The notes: generated from the letters alone by a model not told the origin. Counted from the first letter of the stretch, positions 17,456-25,747 are shown. The stretch: DNA of 64,000 bases from Natrinema sp. DC36 (GCF_020405225.1 NZ_CP084473.1:124001-188000), one strand, 5' to 3'. Translations and numbers: made by a program.

Positions 17456-17838
17456 CTGCTGCCACCGACGGTGGGTACGACGAGTTCCTCGACGCACTCG
17501 CGGATGGGGACGGATACTTCTACGCCTGCTCGAACGAGCACGGCCTGCTTCCGCCGCGGCAGGCCTGTCCGCATTGCGGCGACCGTGAGTTAGCACGCCG
17601 GGAACTACCACGGACGGGAGAGATCGTTACCCACACGACGGTCTCCGTTCCGACGCCGCAGTTCGACGACAATGCACCCTACGTCACTGCTATCGTCGAC
17701 TTCGGACAGGTACGGCTCACGGGGATCGTCCGCGGAGTCGACCGTGACGACGTCGCGATCGAACAGCGGGTCACTGCGACCGTCGAACCGAGCGAGACGA
17801 CGGACGATCGGACGATCACGTTTCGTCCAGCGCAGTAA
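17452..17838 (+). CDS. DUF35 zinc-ribbon/OB-fold protein, thiolase partner
   Basis: 128 residues. A helical N-terminus is followed by a zinc ribbon with CSNEHGLLPPRQACPHCGDREL (Cys-x..-CPHC), then an OB fold (GEIVTHTTVSVPTPQFDDN and YVTAIVDFGQVRLTGIV). Such proteins form acyl-CoA-binding complexes with SCP2-type thiolases and with the HMG-CoA synthase of archaea. Translationally coupled to the thiolase by an ATGA overlap, so the two are surely co-expressed. Confidence 0.9.
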   Translation: MTAATDGGYDEFLDALADGDGYFYACSNEHGLLPPRQACPHCGDRELARRELPRTGEIVTHTTVSVPTPQFDDNAPYVTAIVDFGQVRLTGIVRGVDRDDVAIEQRVTATVEPSETTDDRTITFRPAQ

Positions 17839-17848
17839 CACCAATTAA

Positions 17849-18271
17849 ATGGCTCACACTACCGATATCACCGTCGACTGGGGAGATACCGACGCTGGCG
17901 GGCTCATTTACTACCCCCGATTCTTCCACTTCGTGGTCGTCGGGCTGAACCACTACTTCACTCCGGCCGTCGACGGCGGCCATCCGATGGAGGCCTACCG
18001 ATCGGACGGGTATCTCCTCCCCGCAGTCGAGGCGTCGGCATCGTTTCACTCGCCGCTTCGAGCCGGCGACGACGCGACCATCGAGACGACCGTCGTCCGG
18101 ATCGGCGACACCTCGCTCACGGTCGCGTTTTCGGTCACGCACCGCTCGAGCGGCGAAGCGGCCGCCGACGGCGAGGTATCGTTCGTCTTCGTCGATTCTG
18201 ACTTCGAGCCGGCGTCGTTGCCCGAATCGTTTCACGACTGCGTCCGCAAACGCGGCGACGCGACTGAGTGA
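17849..18271 (+). CDS. 4HBT-type acyl-CoA thioesterase (YbgC-like)
   Basis: 140 residues with the hot-dog fold signature DWGDTDAGGLIYYPRFFHFVVVGLN, in which the Asp and the Gly-Gly pair mark the 4-hydroxybenzoyl-CoA thioesterase/YbgC active site. It follows the DUF35 gene after 10 bases and ends the operon thiolase-DUF35-thioesterase. Likely role: hydrolysis of stalled or surplus short acyl-CoA, freeing CoA. It could be a dedicated product-release step if the island runs in the biosynthetic direction. Confidence 0.85.
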   Translation: MAHTTDITVDWGDTDAGGLIYYPRFFHFVVVGLNHYFTPAVDGGHPMEAYRSDGYLLPAVEASASFHSPLRAGDDATIETTVVRIGDTSLTVAFSVTHRSSGEAAADGEVSFVFVDSDFEPASLPESFHDCVRKRGDATE

Positions 18272-18371
18272 GCTGGCCTCGAAAAGTGACGAAACACTAT
18301 CTCCACGGAACGGGTGTCAAATACTGCGACAGAGAATCGGTGGCTCGCTCGAGTGAGTCCTCGGAATCCGA

Positions 18372-20009
18372 CTACAGGTCGTGTTTTGCCTGTTCTTTCT
18401 CCCGGAGTTCGACGCGGCGGATCTTCCCGCTCGAGGTCTTCGGGAGTTCGTCCGTGAACTCGATCCGACGCGGATACTTGTAGGGAGCCGTCTCCTCTTT
18501 CATGAACGCCTGAATCTCGTCTTTCAGCTCGTCGCTGCTCTCGTAGTCCTCGGCGAGGATTACGTAGGCCTTGACGACGTTGCCGCGTTCTTCGTGCGGG
18601 CTGTCGACCACGGCGGCTTCGGCGACGGCATCGTGGGTAACGAGCGCGTCCTCGACCTCGAACGGACCGATCCGGTAGCCAGAGGAGATGATGATATCGT
18701 CGGCCCTCCCCTCGAAAAAGAAGTAGCCGTCCTCGTCCCGGGAGGCGAGGTCACCCGTGCGGTAGTACTCCCCGGAAAGCTTCTGCTCGTCGAGTTCCGG
18801 CTTCTCGTAGTAGCCGTCGAAGATCGCCGGCGAATCGACCGGGACGGCGATCTCACCGATCTCGCCGGTTTCGACTTCTTCCTCGTCGTCGACGTCGATG
18901 ATCGTCGCGCCGACGCCCGGCGTCGGCTTGCCCATACTTCCGGACTTGATATCGATACCGGGGTAGTTCGTCACGAGCGCGACGGTTTCGGTCTGGCCGT
19001 AGCCGTCGCGCGGAGTGACGCCCCACGCGTCCCGGATACGCTCGATCGGCTCGCGGTTGAGCGGTTCGCCGGCCGAGAGCGTGTCGTTCAGCTGGACGTC
19101 GTACGCCTCGAGGTCGGCGTTCGCGAACATCCGGTACTGGGTCGGGACGGAACAGAGCTTGGTAACGCCCTCTTCCTCGAGGATTTCGAGGAACGTTTCG
19201 GGCTCGAACCCGCCATCGTAGATGAGCTGGGTCGCACCGGTCGTCAGACCGACACCGACCGGGCTCCAGAACCACTTCGCCCAGCCGGTCCCGGTCGTCG
19301 CCCACAGCAGTTCGTCCTCGAGGTCGGTCTCTTCGTCGACACCCCACCAGTACGGCGCGTTGATGCGATTGAAGCAGTACTGCCAGCGGTGTTTGTGTAA
19401 GACCGGCTTCGGCTGACCGGTCGTCCCGCTGGTATAGTTGATCGTCATCGGATCGTCAGCCGTCAGCTCCGGGCCGTCGTAGTCGGTCGATTCATCGGCC
19501 ATAACGTCCGTAGCTGTCGTCCAATTCTCGCCGTGCAGATCCGCCTCGGTGCCATCGAGAACGATTACGCGCTCAAGGGGCGTTTCGTCGAGGACCGGTT
19601 CGACCATATCAGTCAGCGACTCGTGAACGACGATACTCGTTGCGTTACAGTCGTTCGCCCGGAATTCGATATCTTTCGAGCGAAGCATCGACGAGCAGGG
19701 GACTAACAGCGAACCGGTCGCCAGCGCACCGAGCTGCACGGCAAAGGCGTCGGGATGGCGGGGGAAGAGGTGCATGATTCGGTCGCCTTTGCCAACGCCG
19801 CTCGCCTCGAGCCCGTTCGCGAACCGATTCGTGTCGTCCCGGATGTCGGCGTACGTCCGTTCCTCGCGATCGCCGTCCTCGTTCAGAAACCGAACGGCGA
19901 CTCGATCGCCGAACTCCTCGGCGTGGTCGGCGACGACCGACGTGATCGTGTATGTGTCCGGGATGGTCCACTCGAAGCTCTCCACTTCTGCGTCGTAATT
20001 TACACCCAT
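18372..20009 (-). CDS. acyl-CoA synthetase, medium/short-chain (ACSM-like)
   Basis: 545 residues of the ANL superfamily. Motifs: INYTSGTTGQPKPVLHKH (P-loop), DGYGQTETVALVTNYPG (A5), EYYRTGDLASRDEDGYFFFEGR (A7/A8), DDIIISSGYRIGPFEVEDAL (hinge) and the C-terminal lysine in TSSGKIRRVEL. The layout with TGTGWAKWFWSPVGVGL resembles medium-chain acyl-CoA synthetases that prefer C4 and branched C4-C6 acids. It would activate isobutyrate or butyrate using ATP, alongside the CoA-transferase. Divergent from the mutase gene across a 313-base promoter region. Confidence 0.9.
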   Translation of the reverse strand: MGVNYDAEVESFEWTIPDTYTITSVVADHAEEFGDRVAVRFLNEDGDREERTYADIRDDTNRFANGLEASGVGKGDRIMHLFPRHPDAFAVQLGALATGSLLVPCSSMLRSKDIEFRANDCNATSIVVHESLTDMVEPVLDETPLERVIVLDGTEADLHGENWTTATDVMADESTDYDGPELTADDPMTINYTSGTTGQPKPVLHKHRWQYCFNRINAPYWWGVDEETDLEDELLWATTGTGWAKWFWSPVGVGLTTGATQLIYDGGFEPETFLEILEEEGVTKLCSVPTQYRMFANADLEAYDVQLNDTLSAGEPLNREPIERIRDAWGVTPRDGYGQTETVALVTNYPGIDIKSGSMGKPTPGVGATIIDVDDEEEVETGEIGEIAVPVDSPAIFDGYYEKPELDEQKLSGEYYRTGDLASRDEDGYFFFEGRADDIIISSGYRIGPFEVEDALVTHDAVAEAAVVDSPHEERGNVVKAYVILAEDYESSDELKDEIQAFMKEETAPYKYPRRIEFTDELPKTSSGKIRRVELREKEQAKHDL

Positions 20010-20302
20010 ACTCGGCTAATCATAGCTCGCCGGCTTGAATCTTTTGTTGTTCGTGGCATTGCGTATCATAGAACGTGGAACTGGTCCGTCCTGAGAGCGA
20101 CCCCTGGGTTGACAGTCAGACTGAGACGACATGCGACACTGTTCCTCCCGGCCGGCCGTAGCGTGCCGTCTCGAGACAGGTGACCGCTCGCTCGAGGGTT
20201 GCCGTCACGGCGTCTCCGGAGACGTACCATCAAGTCCAGCGCCGCTCGGTAGACCCTGTTGTGACCGGTCAGATACTGGACTAGGGCAAGACTTTAGAAT
20301 AG
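20010..20302. other. divergent promoter region between acyl-CoA synthetase and mutase genes
   Basis: No ORF is supported. It must hold both promoters: a TATA-like TTTAGAATA (20293-20301) lies about 25 bases before the mutase start, and an AT-rich stretch (20015-20050) serves the synthetase side. Confidence 0.55.
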
Positions 20303-20323
20303 TTGTCTGTATACAGTAGACAA
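20303..20323. promoter_or_regulatory. inverted repeat at the mutase start codon
   Basis: TTGTCT-N9-AGACAA, with a GTATAC palindrome inside the spacer. The last A is the first base of the ATG at 20323. For a leaderless gene this covers the transcription start, so a bound protein would block initiation. It is different in sequence from the palindrome at the IclR start. Confidence 0.45.
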
Positions 20324-22020
20324 TGTTCGACGAGCAAGAACTGGCGGATATTTCCCAGCAACGGGAGTCGTGGGAGGAAGACACGCTCGAGCCGTTTCTG
20401 GAGCGTGGCGAGCGGAAAGAGCGGTTCGCGACGGTTTCAAACCACGAAGTCGATCGTCTCTACACGGCGAACGACATCGCCGACCTCGATTTCGACGATG
20501 ACCTCGGCTTCCCCGGCGAGCCGCCGTACACTCGGGGACCGTATCCGACCATGTATCGCGGACGCACGTGGACGATGCGACAGTTCGCGGGTTTCGGGAC
20601 CGCCGAGGAGACCAACGAGCGGTTTCACTACCTCATCGACGAGGGGCAAACGGGGCTCTCGACTGCCTTCGACATGCCGTCGCTAATGGGCCTCGACTCG
20701 GACCATCCGATGAGCGAGGGCGAGGTGGGCAAGGAAGGCGTCGCCGTCGATACCCTTCGTGACATGGAAATCCTCTTCGACGGGATCGACATTAGCGACG
20801 TGTCGACCTCGTTCACGATCAACCCTTCGGCGGCCGTCATCTACGCGATGTACATTGCGCTGGCCGACCAGCAGGACATCCCCCGCGACGAAGTCAAGGG
20901 GACCCTTCAGAACGACATGCTCAAAGAGTTCATCGCCCAAAAGGAATGGGTGATCCCCCCCGATCCCTCCCTCAAGATCGTCACGGACACGATCGAGTTC
21001 GCCGTCGACGAAACGCCGAACTTTCACCCGGTTTCCATCTCCGGCTATCACATCCGCGAAGCCGGATCGACCGCTGCTCAGGAGGCCGCCTTCACGCTCG
21101 CGGACGGGTTCGCATACGTGGAGGATTGCCTCGAGCGTGGACTCGATGTCGACGAGTTTGCGCCGCTCCTCTCGTTTTTCTTCAACTCCCACAACTCCAT
21201 CTTCGAAGAGGTCGCAAAATTTCGGGCCTCACGTCGCATCTATGCCCGCATGATGGACGAACGGTACGACGCAGAACAACCCGAATCGAAGCGGCTGAAG
21301 TTTCACACGCAGACAGCAGGCCAGTCGCTGACCGCCCAGCAGCCCCTGAACAATATCGTCCGCGTTACCATTCAGGCGCTAGCCGGCGTCCTCGGCGGGA
21401 CCCAGTCGCTGCACACCAACAGCTTCGATGAGGCCCTGGCGCTTCCGAGCGAGAAGGCGGTCCGCGTCGCCCTGCGCACGCAGCAGATCATCGCCGACGA
21501 ATCCGGCGCAGCCGACATCGTCGATCCGATGGGCGGCAGTTTCGCGATCGAGAAACTCACGAACGAGATGGAAGCCGAAATACTGTCCTACATCGAGGAG
21601 ATCGAGGAGATCGGCAACGGCTCGATCCGTGACGGAGTCCTCGCCGGCATCGACCAGGGATACTTCCAGCGCGAAATTGGTGAGGCGAGCTACGAGTACC
21701 AACAGCGCGTCGAACACGGCGAGGAAGTCGTCGTCGGCGTCAACAAGTTCACCATCGAGGAGGACACCTCGCCGGACACCCTCACAATCGACGAGACGAC
21801 TCGCGAGCGTCAACTCGACCGACTCGAGCGTGTCAGAGACGAACGAAACGACGAGGAAGTCGACACGACGCTGTTGGCGCTGTCCGACGCCATCGAGAAC
21901 GAGGAAAACGTCATGCCGTACATCGTTGACGCGGTGAAAGCGTACGCCTCGATGGGCGAAATCATGCAGGTGTTCGAGGACCACCACGGCGCGTATCAAG
22001 AGGAACTCTCACCCGTCTGA
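20323..22020 (+). CDS. icmA: B12-dependent acyl-CoA mutase large subunit, isobutyryl-CoA-mutase-like
   Basis: 565 residues forming the substrate-binding TIM barrel of the methylmalonyl/isobutyryl-CoA mutase family (GEPPYTRGPYPTMYRGRTWT, DEGQTGLSTAFDMPS, SISGYHIREAGST, HTQTAGQSLTAQ, TQSLHTNSFDEALALP). The general acid His in GYH is kept. The two residues that choose the substrate differ from methylmalonyl-CoA mutase: Tyr89 of that enzyme aligns with Phe88 (TMRQFAGFG) and Arg207 with Gln206 (KEFIAQKEW), the residue spacing of 118 being exactly conserved. Phe/Gln is the known signature of isobutyryl-CoA mutase. Length and the separate small subunit also fit IcmA/IcmB. It would normally be annotated mcmA1. 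Confidence 0.85.
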   Translation: MFDEQELADISQQRESWEEDTLEPFLERGERKERFATVSNHEVDRLYTANDIADLDFDDDLGFPGEPPYTRGPYPTMYRGRTWTMRQFAGFGTAEETNERFHYLIDEGQTGLSTAFDMPSLMGLDSDHPMSEGEVGKEGVAVDTLRDMEILFDGIDISDVSTSFTINPSAAVIYAMYIALADQQDIPRDEVKGTLQNDMLKEFIAQKEWVIPPDPSLKIVTDTIEFAVDETPNFHPVSISGYHIREAGSTAAQEAAFTLADGFAYVEDCLERGLDVDEFAPLLSFFFNSHNSIFEEVAKFRASRRIYARMMDERYDAEQPESKRLKFHTQTAGQSLTAQQPLNNIVRVTIQALAGVLGGTQSLHTNSFDEALALPSEKAVRVALRTQQIIADESGAADIVDPMGGSFAIEKLTNEMEAEILSYIEEIEEIGNGSIRDGVLAGIDQGYFQREIGEASYEYQQRVEHGEEVVVGVNKFTIEEDTSPDTLTIDETTRERQLDRLERVRDERNDEEVDTTLLALSDAIENEENVMPYIVDAVKAYASMGEIMQVFEDHHGAYQEELSPV

Positions 22021-22318
22021 GTGAGGCGACCCCGCTCATTCGTTGATCCCTTCTGTGTACGACTCGCGTTCTTCTCGTAGTTGGAGAAGGCCCTATTCGG
22101 TCGTTCGCGTCGAGACCCGTTCCGATCTACGCCCCGCTCAAAGATAGCGTAATCCGTCTCCTCGTCTACCACCACTGAGAGCAGCGGAAGTAACCGTTTC
22201 ACCAGATTTAGAGAAGGTATCGCCGAGACGGTCTAACTCCACTTTCCTTCGTGAATGGCTACTGGGTTTCATCGGGCATTCCGATAGTATCATACGGGAA
22301 TACGTGAAACACGGACCT
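22021..22318. other. spacer between mutase large and small subunit genes
   Basis: About 300 bases, AT-richer than the genes, with no supported ORF. Such a gap means the small subunit gene probably has its own promoter (AT-rich stretch around 22285-22300). Confidence 0.45.
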
Positions 22319-22735
22319 ATGAGTGCTGGCAGCGATCAGCGAAGTATTCGGTGTATGGTTGCGAAAGTCGGGCTCGACGGTCACGACCGCGGGGCTCACG
22401 TCATCGCACGCGCCTTTCGTGACGCCGGGTTCGAAGTGATCTACTCCGGACTGCACAAAGCACCCGAAGAGATCGTCCAGGCTACCGTCCAAGAAGACGT
22501 CGATGTCCTCGGCGTCTCTATTCTCTCGGGCGCTCACGACACGCTCGTTCCAAAGATCATGGACGGCCTCGAGGAGTATGGGGCGACGGAGGATACGCTC
22601 GTCCTCGTTGGCGGCGTGATCCCCGAAGAGGATCGCGCCGAACTCGAGGCAGAAGGCATTTCGGCTATCTTCGGCCCCGGGACATCGATCGAGGAGACGA
22701 TTGAGTTCGTTCGCGAGAACACATCCGGGCGATGA
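22319..22735 (+). CDS. icmB: B12-binding small subunit of acyl-CoA mutase
   Basis: 138 residues from ATG 22319 (the GTG at 22304 adds five residues). The cobalamin domain carries DGHDRG (residues 20-25), with His22 as the lower axial cobalt ligand, followed by VSILSGAHDTLVP and VGGVIPEED, which cradle the nucleotide tail. It pairs with the large subunit 300 bases upstream; the size matches the separate small subunits of Icm and of archaeal Mcm. Its stop overlaps the start of the truncated meaB by ATGA, so the chaperone was once co-translated. Confidence 0.92.
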   Translation: MSAGSDQRSIRCMVAKVGLDGHDRGAHVIARAFRDAGFEVIYSGLHKAPEEIVQATVQEDVDVLGVSILSGAHDTLVPKIMDGLEEYGATEDTLVLVGGVIPEEDRAELEAEGISAIFGPGTSIEETIEFVRENTSGR

Positions 22736-22893
22736 GTCCCGATAAGGCGCTCCTCGAGGCGCTGTTCGCGGACGAATATCGCGCACTGGCTCGAGTCGTT
22801 TCGAAGATCAAAGACTGCTCGCTAAACTACCGGGACCTCGTCTCAGAGCTATCTACCCACACGGGCGGCGCCGTCGCGAGGTTCCATTGGTGA
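22732..22893 (+). pseudogene. truncated meaB (mutase GTPase chaperone)
   Basis: 53 codons: MSPDKALLEALFADEYRALA then RVVSKI and YRDLVSELSTHTGGAV. This is the N-terminal helix region of MeaB/ArgK-family GTPases, which protect and load B12 mutases. The sequence leaves the family pattern just before the P-loop, continues for a few codons and hits TGA at 22891-22893. A decayed IS6-like element begins 25 bases later. The remainder of the gene was not found downstream, so the insertion or an associated deletion removed it. The mutase would need a chaperone from elsewhere. Confidence 0.8.
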
Positions 22894-22917
22894 AACGGTT
22901 GCCACAATTGTGGGGAG

Positions 22918-23664
22918 GGCAGTGTCTAGGTAGGTCAGTTTGAGGAATGAGCAGGTCGGAGAGTTAGTTTGGCTATGTCACTCGCAGACCTGCTCAGCGA
23001 GTGCTACGCTGCGGAATTTGATGAATCGTGGGAGCGGACGGTTGTTCGCTTCGAGAGACACAAGCAATTTTTCGCTTGCTCGGCGTTGAACGCTCTCATC
23101 AAGTAATCTGTCAATAGGTTCTTCGGCTGGCTGACACCGTTCCAGACCGCCGACATCCACGAGAGCGAAGTTCTCGTGTGGCCCATCAGAACGCTTTGCG
23201 TTATGAGGGCGGCGAAGCCGGCGCGGCTCGCCATTGATGTGACCGCTGTCAAGATCAATGGCGACTGGTCTTGGGTATATGATGCAATCGGTCTCGACTC
23301 GTGGTTGATTCTTGATGTCGAAATTATCGGACAACAAGGCACTGATCTAGGCGCTGCGTTCCTGCATAAGTTGACCGAGAAACACGATCTCTCCGAGACG
23401 ATATTTCTCGTCGGTGGCTACGGCTATCTGACTTTCCTCTACCGATTAGGATTGAGCGGTCACTCACCAATGTTGATCGAAACCTGATCGCACAGTGGTT
23501 TCATACCTTCAAGATGCGCGTTGACCGCTTCCATAATTCGTGGGTGGGCAGTTGGGAGAGCGTTAGAGGATAACTTGAACAGTTTGTACACTACTACAAC
23601 ACACAACGACCGCACCAATCACTTTACTGTCAGACGTCAGCGGAGGTGCTAAACTAGACTGTGC
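22918..23664 (+). mobile_element. decayed IS6-like element, copy 2
   Basis: About 747 bp bounded by imperfect terminal repeats: GGCAGTGTCTAGG at the left and CTAAACTAGACTGTGC at the right, matching the ends of copy 3. It contains pieces of the transposase (MSLADLLSECYAAEFDESWE, INGDWSWVYDAIGLDSWLIL, AAAFLHKLTEKHDLSETIFL-like), a TAA at 23104-23106, frameshifts, a deletion of the region after the N-terminal helix and the same triple-hairpin insert as copy 1. It breaks meaB. Confidence 0.8.
23158..23220. repeat. triple stem-loop insert inside IS copy 2
   Basis: CACGAGA/TCTCGTG (23158-23164/23172-23178), AGAACGC/GCGTTAT (imperfect, about 23189-23205) and CGGC/GCCG with loop GAA (23210-23220). 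Position and order equal those in copy 1, at the point where copy 3 reads straight through. Confidence 0.6.
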
Positions 23665-23842
23665 TTGTTGAATTGATGCCTGTCTCATCGTCTGAACGTA
23701 CGAACATGTAGTCGTCAACTACTGTGGTGATGAGAGCAGCGATCAGAGCAGTATCAGATTTCGTCGATCTGTTCGTCCATCTCTAACTTGACGACCACTC
23801 GTGAGGCCTTTTCCAAAGTGGATAGGGAACGCTATCACTGTC

Positions 23843-23883
23843 TTAACCAACAAAACTATGGGTTGGTCTTCCGTGTTGGTTAA
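23843..23883. promoter_or_regulatory. inverted repeat upstream of the 107-residue gene
   Basis: TTAACCAACA (23843-23852) and TGTTGGTTAA (23874-23883) are perfect 10-base inverted arms with a third GGTTGGT motif between them (23861-23867). The right arm ends 15 bases before the ATG at 23898. An operator for this small gene is the simplest reading. Confidence 0.45.
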
Positions 23884-23897
23884 CACGAGAACAGCCG

Positions 23898-24221
23898 ATG
23901 TCCTACGAATCACCGACTCCACCGACGAACCTTCCGACGGAGATAGTCACCGCGCTTAATGAGTTCACTCCGGACCGTCTCCAGGACGTTGCTATGTACG
24001 CTGAGGAGTTAGCCGAACACAAGGAACGCGAAGTTCGTCTTGAGGAGGAGCCAGACCAAGACGAGGGGGAGGAGCGACCAGACGACTTACCGGACGACGT
24101 CCCCGCAAAAGCGACGATCACAATCAAGGAAATCAACGACAACCGTTACTACTACTGGCAGTGGAGGGAAGGCGAAAAAGTGACCTCCAAATACAAAGGC
24201 CCGGTCAATGCAGACGAGTGA
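23898..24221 (+). CDS. hypothetical protein, 107 residues (plasmid-type)
   Basis: Acidic N-terminal helix (PTEIVTALNEFTPDRLQDVA and MYAEELAEHKERE), an Asp/Glu-rich linker (residues 50-70), and a basic, aromatic C-terminus (KATITIKEINDNRYYYWQWREG and KVTSKYKGP). This layout is found in small haloarchaeal plasmid proteins of unknown role; the C-terminal strand pair may bind nucleic acid. A strong inverted repeat stands right in front of it. It lies convergent to the par genes. Confidence 0.6.
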   Translation: MSYESPTPPTNLPTEIVTALNEFTPDRLQDVAMYAEELAEHKEREVRLEEEPDQDEGEERPDDLPDDVPAKATITIKEINDNRYYYWQWREGEKVTSKYKGPVNADE

Positions 24222-24449
24222 ACTCGAACAGGTAGACATTCACATTTCCGTCGTAACTGGGGGTCGGTGGAAGGGTGAGACTGAAATCGAGGAGACCACA
24301 CCCCGCGTTTCCGTCGTTTCTCCATGATGTCCTCATCATTAGTGGCACTAACAACGTCGCATTTCGCAAGCTAGATCTCCGAACTGCGAATCCTCACGGA
24401 CCGTCTTCATAACCGTTTCTGGATCCCATAGCTATCCCACGACTAGTGG

Positions 24450-24851
24450 CTACTCTTCGAAGGTCAGTCCATACCCCCACTCTTCGAGATGCGCTTCGAC
24501 CTCATCGAGATGATCCAGCCCTGCCTTCATCAGAGCTTCCCGAAGGTCGGTAAGCGAGACATCGTCGTCGAAGCGGTCCTCGAGCTCTCGCTGGGCGTCA
24601 CGTTCACTGTTCTTGGTTTCACTCTGCAGGAACAGCGGGACGCGTTCACGGCCATCCTGTACGCCATCACGCCGAAATTTGTACGGGATCTGCATCGATC
24701 GTCTCTGTCGAGACGATTGTGTTGACTCAGTCTCCACAGTTTCGGACTCGGATGTGGCCGTCTCAGTCGTTGTCGTTTCTTCAGTTGTATCCGTACTTTC
24801 GTCGCTCGAGGCGAAAGGATCCTCGCCAGCTCCCTCTTTCATGCCAGTCAT
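24450..24851 (-). CDS. ParA partner protein, putative centromere-binding
   Basis: 133 residues: a Thr/Glu-rich disordered N-terminus (1-45), then RRSMQIPYKFRRDGVQDGRERVPLF with QSETKNSERDAQRELEDRFD, and a C-terminal helical part SLTDLREALMKAGLDHLDEVEAHLEEWGY. No classical ParB motif is present. Its ATG overlaps the parA stop (ATGA-type), so the two proteins are made together, as with non-ParB adaptors in type Ib/III partition systems. I infer that it binds the 13-bp array upstream of parA; the low-complexity N-terminus may stimulate the ATPase. Confidence 0.65.
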   Translation of the reverse strand: MTGMKEGAGEDPFASSDESTDTTEETTTTETATSESETVETESTQSSRQRRSMQIPYKFRRDGVQDGRERVPLFLQSETKNSERDAQRELEDRFDDDVSLTDLREALMKAGLDHLDEVEAHLEEWGYGLTFEE

Positions 24852-25747
24852 GCGGATAGCACCTTGTGGTCAAGGTCACCGGGCTCCGGCGGATTCGGCG
24901 CTTCAATCCCCACTTGCTGCTCTAAGTGACGTGCAATCCGGTCGAACTGTGCGAGTGTCTCGATTTCGTAGTCCCGCTGCCGGTCTCGGTGTTCTCGGAC
25001 GTACTCGAACGCCGAACACTGTTGCATCCAACAGCCTTCCATGAGCGACGCACGTTCCCCGATAATTTCGGGAATTGGGTATTCGATTTCGTCGAGAATC
25101 GTCCGCTGGTCTCGTGTGTTTTTGAACCCGACCGGGACCGCAGCAAGAACGCCAACTTCGACGTCCAGTTGGTCCTCGAGACCGGCGACAAGCGATTCGA
25201 GACCCTCGACGGCAGCCCGCCCCTTCGCGCTCGGTTCGACGGGGATGACGAGCGACCGCGTGGCGTGGATGGCGTTGTAGAGATGGGGGCCCTCGGTCGC
25301 TGGCGGGTCACAGATGAGCACGTCGTACTCGTCTGGTACGCCGGCTTCGCGAAGGACACGGAGTAACTGCGCGTGCATCCCGAACGCTTCCCCCATCGCT
25401 TCTGCTTGGTCTTTCTCGCGCTGGAGGTACTCGGCGAGGTCCGAGAGCATGTTGTGTTCCGGGATGATGTCGACGCCTTCGACGGTCCGGACGAGGTCGT
25501 CGAACTCGCCACTTGGCCGCCGAATCATATGTCGGACGAGATTATCGACGGACTCGGTGCGGTCCGTGTCGACGCCGAAGAGTCGGGAGAGATCGCCGTC
25601 CTGTGGATCGAGTGGGACGACGAGCGGTTTCAGGCCAGCTCGTGCGTGTGCGACTGCCAAGTTTGCGGCTGTCGTCGTTTTGCCCACCCCACCTGCCTCA
25701 CTGTACGTCGAGTACGCTAACATACTCTCGTCATGAACACCATCCAT
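24848..25747 (-). CDS. parA: ParA family partition ATPase
   Basis: 299 residues. The deviant Walker A reads SEAGGVGKTTTAAN (residues 16-29), keeping the P-loop Lys but with Ala18 where most ParA proteins have the signature Lys of KGGVGKT; this variation occurs among haloarchaeal ParA-like proteins. Walker A' VVPLDPQDGDLSRLFG and Walker B YDVLICDPPATEG follow, then the IPVEPSAKGRAAVEGLESLV region. ParA forms a dynamic gradient on the nucleoid that positions plasmid copies. First gene of the par operon; its 5' region carries a phased 13-bp repeat array and one inverted copy of the repeat core at 25762-25768. Confidence 0.9.
   Translation of the reverse strand: MDGVHDESMLAYSTYSEAGGVGKTTTAANLAVAHARAGLKPLVVPLDPQDGDLSRLFGVDTDRTESVDNLVRHMIRRPSGEFDDLVRTVEGVDIIPEHNMLSDLAEYLQREKDQAEAMGEAFGMHAQLLRVLREAGVPDEYDVLICDPPATEGPHLYNAIHATRSLVIPVEPSAKGRAAVEGLESLVAGLEDQLDVEVGVLAAVPVGFKNTRDQRTILDEIEYPIPEIIGERASLMEGCWMQQCSAFEYVREHRDRQRDYEIETLAQFDRIARHLEQQVGIEAPNPPEPGDLDHKVLSA

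Noticed and set aside
20323-22020. Standard annotation as methylmalonyl-CoA mutase
   Set aside because: The general family is right, but the two substrate-determining residues are Phe and Gln, and no propionyl-CoA carboxylase or epimerase is nearby. Kept only as the alternative.
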